Source of the DNA: Lysobacter capsici | GTDB lineage: Bacteria > Pseudomonadota > Gammaproteobacteria > Xanthomonadales > Xanthomonadaceae | Assembly (NCBI RefSeq): GCF_018732085.1 | Contig: NZ_CP076103.1 | Span: 5,828,001 to 5,892,000, forward strand | DNA length: 64,000 nucleotides | Direction: 5' to 3' | Program-made: the position numbers and the translations under genes | The notes under the pieces: generated by a model | Seen by the model: the letters and a program-made list of their open reading frames with translations, nothing else | Told to the model about the DNA's origin: nothing | Databases searched by the model: none | Shown: in pieces, positions 57,973 through 64,000 of the stretch | Position numbering within the stretch: the first letter of the stretch is position 1 | How the letters are laid out: each line of letters begins with the position of its first letter

Positions 57973-58253
57973 GGCGGACTCCGGCGGTGATGCGCAACTG
58001 GGCAATGGATGGACGGCAGCCATCACGGTAACCGCAACGACGAGGGTTGGTTCAGGCTAGTAAGCAGGCGATGAATCGCTACGGAATCGGCGAACGCCCG
58101 CACGACGGCCGCATTGTAGCGATGCGCGGCCGCGGCATCGCGCGCGGCGAGGATCGTCGCCGTCGACGGGCGCCGATCGCGGCCGACTATCGCAGCCATC
58201 GGAACCTTCGATCCGGCAAAACATTTCGCCGTCACCACCGCGAATGTCATCCT

Positions 58254-59264
58254 ATGCGCATGCCCGCCCACGCCAGCATCGCCGCTCACGAGCTTCCTTC
58301 CGCCGCCGACACGGCCGTGGTCCTGGTCAATCTAGGAACGCCCGACGCGCCCGACAGCGCTTCGGTGCGGCGCTATCTGGCCGAATTCCTGCACGACCGC
58401 CGGGTCGTCGACATGAGCCGCTGGCTGTGGTGCCCGCTGCTGCATTTCGCGATCCTGCCGCTGCGCAGCGGCAAGGTCGCGCACAAGTACGCGAGCGTGT
58501 GGCTGCCCGAAGGCTCGCCGCTGGCGGTCCACACCCGCCGCCTGGCCGAGGCGGTGCAGCGCGAATTGCCGCAGGTGCGCGTGCTGCACGCGATGCGTTA
58601 CGGCAAGCCGTCGTGGAAGCAGTTGCTGCTCGATCTCGAACGCCAGGGCGTGCGCCGCGTGCTCGCGCTGCCGCTGTACCCGCAGTATTCGACCTCGACC
58701 ACCGCGTCCGTCGGCGATGTGCTCGACGCCTCGCCGGGCATGACGTCGCGGATGGTGCGCGAGTATCACCTCGACCCGGACTGGGTCACGGCGATCGCCG
58801 ACTCGGTGCGCCGCCATCGCGCCATCCACGGCATGGGCGAGCACCTGCTGATGTCGTTCCACGGCCTGCCGCAGCGTTTCGCCGCGGCCGGCGATCCCTA
58901 CCCGCTCCACTGCGAAGCCAGCGCGCAGGCGATCGCGCAGGCGCTGGGCTTGCCCGACGATGCCTGGACCTTGAGTTACCAATCGCGCTTCGGCCGCGAA
59001 CGCTGGCTGGAACCGTCCACCACCGACACCCTGGCCGCGCTGGCGACGCGCGGAGTGCGACGGGTCGACGTGATCGCGCCGGGCTTCGCGGTGGACTGCC
59101 TGGAAACCCTGGAAGAAGTCGCGATCATGCTGGCCGAGGAGTTCGCCGCGCGCGGCGGCGAGCTGCGCTACATCCCCTGCCTCAACGATTCGCCAGCCCA
59201 CGCCGCGGCCCTGGCCGGCGTGATCGAGCGCGAACTGGGCGACTGGGCCGACGTCGCGGTTTGA
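58254..59264 (+). CDS. hemH: Ferrochelatase
   Basis: 336 residues, as usual. It inserts Fe2+ into protoporphyrin IX, the last step of haem synthesis. The catalytic H203 lies in SFHGLPQR and the acidic E284 in CLETLEE. VLVNLGTPDAP is the characteristic opening, and LYPQYSTSTT the binding loop. It starts at the ATG of 58254; a second ATG lies two codons on. Confidence 0.96.
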   Translation: MRMPAHASIAAHELPSAADTAVVLVNLGTPDAPDSASVRRYLAEFLHDRRVVDMSRWLWCPLLHFAILPLRSGKVAHKYASVWLPEGSPLAVHTRRLAEAVQRELPQVRVLHAMRYGKPSWKQLLLDLERQGVRRVLALPLYPQYSTSTTASVGDVLDASPGMTSRMVREYHLDPDWVTAIADSVRRHRAIHGMGEHLLMSFHGLPQRFAAAGDPYPLHCEASAQAIAQALGLPDDAWTLSYQSRFGRERWLEPSTTDTLAALATRGVRRVDVIAPGFAVDCLETLEEVAIMLAEEFAARGGELRYIPCLNDSPAHAAALAGVIERELGDWADVAV

Positions 59265-59448
59265 GCGCAAGCGCGCCGGCCTGGCACGCTTCGCCACGAA
59301 TTCGCCGCATGGATTTGGCAAAATCGGCGCGCCGTCGTTGGGCGCGATCGCCCACGCATGGTTTGATGAAGCGCCGCGCTCGGGCGCCTGGGGAACGGCC
59401 ACGCCGATGAGACTTCGCCGACGGGATTTCGCTGATGGGACTTGATTG

Positions 59449-60318
59449 ATGGCCGCAATGCAGGAATTCGTCGTCGACACCGCGTTCGGACGCATCAGCG
59501 GGCTGCGCAACGGCAATGCCGGCGCGCCCAGGCTGCTGGCGCTGCACGGCTGGCTCGACAATGCGGCCAGCTTCGTGCCGCTGTCGCCGTGGTTCGGCGG
59601 CTACGACCTCGTCGCGCCCGACCTGCCCGGCCACGGCGCCAGCGCGCACCTGCCGGTGTCGAGCGAATACACCCTGGTCACCGCCGCGCGCACCGCGCTG
59701 GCGATCGCCGATGCGCTGGGTTGGGAGTGCTTCCACCTGCTCGGCCATTCGCTGGGCGGCGCGACCGCGAGCTTCGTCGCCGCGGCGGTGCCGCAACGGG
59801 TCGAGAAACTGCTGCTGATCGAAGCGCTGGGGTCGCTGGCCGAATCCGAGGAACGCGTCGGCACCCGCCTGCGCGAGGCCTTCGCCGGCCTGGCCGCGGC
59901 CAACAGCAAGCAACTGCGCGTGTTTCCCGACATCGCCAGCGCGGTGCAGGTGCGCATGGCCGCGAACGATCTGAGCGAACCGGTCGCGCGGCTGCTGGTC
60001 GAACGCGGGATCGCACCGGTGCGCAGCGAACACCAGCAAGGCGGCTACGCCTGGCGCAGCGACCCGCGTCTGACTCTGACCTCGGCCCTGCGCATGAGCG
60101 AAGGCCAGATGCGCTCGCTGATCCGCGCGATCGACTGCCCCACCTGCATGATCTGGGCCGACCCGGCGCAGAGTTACATGCCCGACACCTTGCGCCGCGA
60201 ACGCGCCGCGCTGTTGCGCCAAGGGGAATTGCACACCTTGCCGGGCACGCATCACCTGCACATGGAAAAACCGGGCGTGGTGGGTGAGGTGTTTCAGAAT
60301 TTCTTGACGGGTGGGTGA
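59449..60318 (+). CDS. Alpha/beta-fold hydrolase
   Basis: 289 residues. The nucleophile is S101 in GHSLGG, the oxyanion loop is LHGWLDNA near 30-37, and a late His in GTHHLHME (H268 or H269) completes the triad. The HGWLDN opening resembles the MhpC-type and serine-hydrolase-like proteins found across proteobacteria. The substrate is unknown. It follows hemH by 184 bp and is probably a separate transcript. Confidence 0.88.
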   Translation: MAAMQEFVVDTAFGRISGLRNGNAGAPRLLALHGWLDNAASFVPLSPWFGGYDLVAPDLPGHGASAHLPVSSEYTLVTAARTALAIADALGWECFHLLGHSLGGATASFVAAAVPQRVEKLLLIEALGSLAESEERVGTRLREAFAGLAAANSKQLRVFPDIASAVQVRMAANDLSEPVARLLVERGIAPVRSEHQQGGYAWRSDPRLTLTSALRMSEGQMRSLIRAIDCPTCMIWADPAQSYMPDTLRRERAALLRQGELHTLPGTHHLHMEKPGVVGEVFQNFLTGG

Positions 60319-60362
60319 AAGAAAACCCTCTTGCTGGTTGCGCGGCGGATTGGAGCGAACAG

Positions 60363-60594
60363 CAAATCCCCCCTACCCCCCCTTTTACAAAGGGGGAACA
60401 GCAACAGCCGCGGTCTCATATGAGGCTTCTTCAGAGCGTTGAAATTCGCTCCCTTTGCAAAAGGGGGCCGCGCGCTGCGAAGGCACGAAGCCCGACTGCG
60501 CTTGCTCGCGCGGGGGATTTGCTCTTTGCCAGTTGCGCGGCGGATTGGAGCGAAACGCGAATGCCCCCTGCTCCCCTTTCCAAAGGGGGGAACA
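60363..60594. repeat. Family E repeats with direct repeats
   Basis: CCCCCCTTTTACAAAGGGGG-type palindromes at about 60369-60393 and 60571-60594. A direct repeat, TTGCGCGGCGGATTGGAGCG, begins before each (about 60339 and 60533). The 358-bp gap between the hydrolase and metallopeptidase genes is filled by these. Confidence 0.82.
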
Positions 60595-60676
60595 GCAAAA
60601 GCCTGGGTTACTCAATGGCGAAAGCGCGGCGCGTGCTCATGGTAGCCAGCCATCGGCGCCCGCGGCTGCGCACTCG

Positions 60677-61471
60677 TCACTTATCGTCCGCGATCAACCG
60701 CCGCAGACTCGCCTTCAACGCGCGTCCCGAGGTGCGGAAATACTCGCGCTGATCGCGCCAGTCCGGGCAGCGTGCTTCGACCTCGCGCCAGAACGCGCGC
60801 GAATGATCGGCATGAATCAGGTGGCACAGCTCGTGCACCAGCACGTATTCGAACGCGGCCGGTGTCGCCAGCACCAGCGACAGATCCAGCGACAAGGCCG
60901 CGTCGGGCGCGAGCGAGCCCCATTGCGAGGACATCACCCGGTAGCGCACGCGCGACGGCGCGCGCGGCAGGCCGGGCAGGTACTTCGGCAGCCAGCGGCC
61001 GACATCGGCGCGCGCCTGGCCTTCGTAGAAATCGCGCAACGCGCGCCGCAAGTTGGCCGGGCTGACCGTCTCGGGCGCGGCGATCTCGAGCGCGTCGTCG
61101 TTCAAGTGCAGGCGCAGATAGCGCGCCTGCCGCCACTGCAGCGGCAAGTCGCGGCCGCGCAGCGGAATGCCGGTGCTGACATGCGCCTGCAGGCTGGCCG
61201 CATCGCTGCTGGCGCTGGCGATCTGCGCCAGCAGCCAGTCGCCGTGCTCGATCACGAAGCGCTGGCCGGCGATCTCGCTGGCGCGCATCGGCAAGGTCAG
61301 GCGCGGGCCGCGTTCGTCGACGCTGAGCTTGATCCGCCGCGCGCGCGGGTCGCGCACGCGCAGGACTTCGACCACCTGGCCGTTGCCCAGGGTGATCGCG
61401 ATGGTTTCGCGCGAGACCGCGCGCGGCGCGGGCTGCGGCTTGCCGGTCAGCAGGCGCAGGAGGCTCGTCAT
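60677..61471 (-). CDS. YgjP-like M48-type metallopeptidase
   Basis: 264 residues. The zinc motif HELCH is at 213-217, followed by LIHADHSRAFW with the third ligand. The N-terminal part carries VRDPRARRIKLSVDERGPRLTLP, found in the DUF45/YgjP family. It has no membrane helix, unlike HtpX. Function in bacteria is unknown; a proteolytic role is inferred from the motif. Confidence 0.88.
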   Translation of the reverse strand: MTSLLRLLTGKPQPAPRAVSRETIAITLGNGQVVEVLRVRDPRARRIKLSVDERGPRLTLPMRASEIAGQRFVIEHGDWLLAQIASASSDAASLQAHVSTGIPLRGRDLPLQWRQARYLRLHLNDDALEIAAPETVSPANLRRALRDFYEGQARADVGRWLPKYLPGLPRAPSRVRYRVMSSQWGSLAPDAALSLDLSLVLATPAAFEYVLVHELCHLIHADHSRAFWREVEARCPDWRDQREYFRTSGRALKASLRRLIADDK

Positions 61472-61622
61472 GGGTGGGGGACCGCCATGGGCGAAGCATA
61501 GCGCCTGGATGACGGTTTTAGCGCGTCGGCGCGTGGCGAAAATCCGTGCGTTCGTGCCTTGGTAAAGGCGGCGCGGCATGCGCGCGACGGCGGCCTGGCC
61601 GGTTGCGCCGTGGCGCGAGGTT

Positions 61623-61736
61623 CGCGGTCGCGGCTTGCGCCGCTCCTACAGGAGGCGATCGAAACCTTCTTGGCGCCGTCAAAGCTTCGCGCATACAGCC
61701 GAAGCCCCTGCAGGAGCGGCGCAAGCCGCGACCACG
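61623..61736. repeat. Facing pair of family A repeats
   Basis: Copies at 61623-61651 and 61708-61736 lie in opposite orientation in the 329-bp gap before rdgC. The remainder has no recognisable feature. Confidence 0.82.
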
Positions 61737-61800
61737 CCACCACGACTGCGGCGCAACCTCGCGGCCCACGCCGGCCCGCAAGGCACCGCTCCGCAACGGC

Positions 61801-62709
61801 TCAATCGACCTTGGACAACTTCAACGCCGACTCCATCACCCGGAACAGCCGCTTCACTTCGGCGCTCATCAGCGCGAAGCGCGCGTCGAGCTCGGCGCGC
61901 ACGCCGTCGCTGTCGCTGTTTTCGAGCTGGTCCACGGCGCCGTCGAGCAGCTTGAACTTGCGCACCACCAGGTCTTCGCCGATCACGAACGACACGTGAT
62001 CGTCCAAGGTGAGGGCCAGGCGCGTGACCTGCTTGCCGGTTTCCAGGTGCTTGGCGATTTCATCGCTTTCCAGTTCCTGGCGCTGGCACTTGACCACCGC
62101 GCCCTGATCGACCGGATCGCGCAGTTCGCATTCATCGCCCAGGCTGATGCCGTCGGGCAGTTCCTCGCCGGCGACCCAGCCGGTCAGGATCGAACGCGGC
62201 GCGATTTCGGCGTTCAACGGCAGCGCCGGGAAACTGCCGACCGCGCGGCGGATTTCGCTGATCACGTTCTCGCCGGTCTTGCGGCTGGAGGTGTCGACGA
62301 TGACCAGGCCATGTTCGAGATCGATGATCGCGTCGGTGCGGCCGGGCTTGATGAAGGCGCGCGGCATCAGGTCGACGATCAGTTCGTCCTTGAGCCGCTT
62401 GCGGGTGCGGCCGCCGGGCTTGCGGCCTTCCTTCTGCTCGATCTCGGCCAGTTTCTTGGCCAGCATGTCGTTGACGACCGCGCCCGGCAGCAGCCGGTCT
62501 TCGCTGCCGACGGTGATCCAGATCGCGTCGCCGATGCGGTTGAGCATCTGCGCGTCCTCGGTGGCGCGGCTGAACGGCGAGATGAAGCCGCGCGAGGACA
62601 GCTCCAGTGGGCCGACCGGCTTGAGCGCGCACTCTTCGAGGCCTTTTTCGAGATCGTCGAGTTCATGGGTGGTGGGGAAGCGGAAGAAGGTCAGGTTGCG
62701 AAAGAACAT
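61801..62709 (-). CDS. rdgC: Recombination-associated protein RdgC
   Basis: 302 residues. FFRNLTFFRFP, FISPFSR, DRLLPGAVVNDML and KRLKDELIVDLMPRAF are RdgC features. The protein forms a ring-shaped dimer on DNA and limits RecA activity. It sits beside ttcA here. The start is the first ATG, which gives the family N-terminus. Confidence 0.96.
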   Translation of the reverse strand: MFFRNLTFFRFPTTHELDDLEKGLEECALKPVGPLELSSRGFISPFSRATEDAQMLNRIGDAIWITVGSEDRLLPGAVVNDMLAKKLAEIEQKEGRKPGGRTRKRLKDELIVDLMPRAFIKPGRTDAIIDLEHGLVIVDTSSRKTGENVISEIRRAVGSFPALPLNAEIAPRSILTGWVAGEELPDGISLGDECELRDPVDQGAVVKCQRQELESDEIAKHLETGKQVTRLALTLDDHVSFVIGEDLVVRKFKLLDGAVDQLENSDSDGVRAELDARFALMSAEVKRLFRVMESALKLSKVD

Positions 62710-62784
62710 CTAGGGGACCGGGAATGGGGAATGGGGAATGGGGAGTCGGAAACAGCCAAGAGCGGCTTGCGGGCCGCCCTTGCT

Positions 62785-62869
62785 CGTCATTCCCGCGAAG
62801 GCGGGAATCCAAAGACTTCAGAGTCATGCCTGGATGAAGCCCTGGATTCCCGCCTTCGCGGGAATGACG
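62785..62869. repeat. 85-bp palindromic element, family C
   Basis: The reverse complement of the element at 22762-22848: arms GTCATTCCCGCGAAGGCGGGAATCCA and core GACTTCAGAGTCATGCC. It lies between the ttcA stop and the rdgC start, behind a GGGAATGG run. Confidence 0.88.
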
Positions 62870-62886
62870 ACTTGGGAAGTACGCGG

Positions 62887-63810
62887 TTATCCAACTTGCG
62901 CGTCGTTAACTTGCGTGTCGTCCGTTTCAACGGATGCTTCATCGAGCCACACAGGCGCATCGACGACCGGCGCGGCGCCCGCCTTGCCCAGCCCCAGAAA
63001 ATCGAACAACTTCGCATCGCTCAACTGCGACGGCCGGATATCGCCGAGCGCGCGCGAAATCGTCTCGATGCGGCCCGGCGTCTCGCGTTCCCAGGCATCC
63101 ATCATGCGCTTGACCTGCTTGCGCTGCAGGTTTTCCTGCGAGCCGCACAGGTTGCACGGGATGATCGGGAAATCCTTGACCGCCGCGTAATCGACGATGT
63201 CGTCCTCGCGTACATAGGCCAGCGGCCGGATCACCACGTGTTTGCCGTCGTCGGACAGCAGCTTGGGCGGCATGCCGCTGAGCTTGGCGTGGAAGAACAG
63301 ATTCAGGAAAAACGTGGCGACCAGGTCGTCGCGATGATGCCCGAGCGCGATCTTGGTGAACCCCTGCTCCGCCGCGTAGGTATACAGCGCCCCGCGCCGC
63401 AGCCGCGAACACAACGAGCACATCGTCTTGCCTTCCGGCACCACGCGCGTCACCACCGAGTAGGTGTCCTGCTCGAGGATCTTGTACGCCACCCCGATCG
63501 ATTCGAGGTACGCCGGCAACACGTGCTCGGGAAAGTCGGGCTGCTTCTGGTCCAGGTTGACCGCGACCAGTTCGAACTTCACCGGCGCCTTCTTCTGCAG
63601 CTGCAGGAGAATGTCGAGCAAGGTGTAGCTGTCCTTGCCGCCGGACAGGCAGACCATGACCTTGTCGCCTTCTTCGATCATGCCGAAATCGGCGATGGCG
63701 CGGCCGACCTGATGGCGCAGGCGGGTGGCCAGGCGCTCGCCGTCGGCGACGCGGGCGGTGTCCGGGCGCGGGCGGCGGACGGGTTCGGCGAGGGGCAGGA
63801 CGATGCTCAT
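62887..63810 (-). CDS. ttcA: tRNA 2-thiocytidine biosynthesis protein TtcA
   Basis: 307 residues. The PP-loop SGGKDS is at 56-61, CxxC at C131 and C134, and a further CxxC at 219-222. These cysteines hold the 4Fe-4S cluster in TtcA. The enzyme thiolates C32 of certain tRNAs using ATP and sulfur. It lies 177 bases after rdgC in transcription order, past a repeat element, and is divergent from the YdcH-like gene. Confidence 0.96.
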   Translation of the reverse strand: MSIVLPLAEPVRRPRPDTARVADGERLATRLRHQVGRAIADFGMIEEGDKVMVCLSGGKDSYTLLDILLQLQKKAPVKFELVAVNLDQKQPDFPEHVLPAYLESIGVAYKILEQDTYSVVTRVVPEGKTMCSLCSRLRRGALYTYAAEQGFTKIALGHHRDDLVATFFLNLFFHAKLSGMPPKLLSDDGKHVVIRPLAYVREDDIVDYAAVKDFPIIPCNLCGSQENLQRKQVKRMMDAWERETPGRIETISRALGDIRPSQLSDAKLFDFLGLGKAGAAPVVDAPVWLDEASVETDDTQVNDAQVG

Positions 63811-63920
63811 GAGGCCGTCGATTCTACGCTACGGGTCGGTGAACGCAGCCGGTGCGGACGGCCGCGGCGGACCGGCGCCACCGATGACGGCCGCAAGGGC
63901 GGCGCGTTAAGCTCAGCGGC

Positions 63921-64000
63921 ATGACCGTCAGCACCGACTCCACCGAGATCGTCCGCCAGCTCGCCGAACTGCGGCTGGAGCATCGCGATCTCGACGCGGC
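63921..64000 (+). CDS. YdcH-like (DUF465) protein, 5' part
   Basis: Twenty-six codons are visible, cut by the window end. They read TVSTDSTEIVRQLAELRLEH then RDLDAA. A leading helix followed by EHRxLDxxI is the pattern of the small DUF465 family. Its role is unknown, and only the start is visible. Confidence 0.6.
   Translation, partial: MTVSTDSTEIVRQLAELRLEHRDLDA

Noticed and set aside
60315..60752. Open frame after the alpha/beta hydrolase
   Set aside because: It is built from family E repeats and runs into the convergent metallopeptidase gene.

Overview
The window is high-GC chromosomal DNA, judged by eye at close to 70% GC. It reads like a Lysobacter-type member of the Xanthomonadaceae. 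The evidence is the housekeeping set (rsmG-parA-parB, tatABC, glyQS, tamAB, rdgC, ttcA, mutM, hemH), a trypsin-fold (Lys-C-like) secreted protease, a 4'-phosphopantetheinyl transferase, a large TonB-dependent receptor, and many short palindromic repeats between genes. No phage, insertion sequence, CRISPR array, rRNA or tRNA was recognised.

Layout. 1-3194: the end of a phosphopantetheinyl transferase gene, then rsmG, parA and parB. 3590-7910: two paralogous secreted proteins of unknown function, the second overlapping a UDP-sugar epimerase gene, followed by a membrane glycosyl-transfer group (GT2, LAB_N protein, multi-pass protein). 8155-8569: rpmB-rpmG with a clear promoter and terminators. 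9252-10496: a secreted serine protease. 11018-24627: a probable acetate-responsive block. It holds a hybrid sensor kinase with an SLC5 transporter-like N-terminus, a LuxR-type response regulator, acetyl-CoA synthetase, a broken DcaP-like porin gene and an MHS permease. A three-gene membrane operon and a DUF559 gene sit inside it. 24834-31784: a UDG-family protein, a PF03458 transporter gene behind a tandem glycine riboswitch, a two-gene ABC transporter, an ANT(4')-like nucleotidyltransferase, an EF-hand protein and a fatty acid desaturase. 32209-38764: a CHAD protein, mutM, an ECF sigma factor with a Ser/Thr kinase-TPR protein, and a DinB-family protein. 38877-48216: tamB and tamA, then a TonB-dependent receptor. 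49205-52477: glyS and glyQ. 52594-60318: a glutamine amidotransferase, a membrane protein, RDD-tatC-tatB-tatA, a SYLF protein, hemH and an alpha/beta hydrolase. 60677-64000: a YgjP-like metallopeptidase, rdgC, ttcA and the start of a YdcH-like gene.

How the parts fit. The kinase, regulator and Acs match the CrbS/CrbR acetate switch known from other gammaproteobacteria, and the divergent acs/porin intergenic region carries two copies of an 11-bp sequence that could be an operator. The glycine riboswitch ties the PF03458 gene to glycine homeostasis. Two genes look unusual at the DNA level. The porin gene has lost its reading frame in a scrambled, partly duplicated middle section. glyS carries an internal stretch of roughly 500 bp at about 50-53% GC inside a gene that is otherwise far richer in GC.

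Intergenic DNA is rich in at least five families of palindromic repeats, a 209-bp-arm inverted repeat at 48478-49001, two hexanucleotide arrays and a 14-bp polypyrimidine array.
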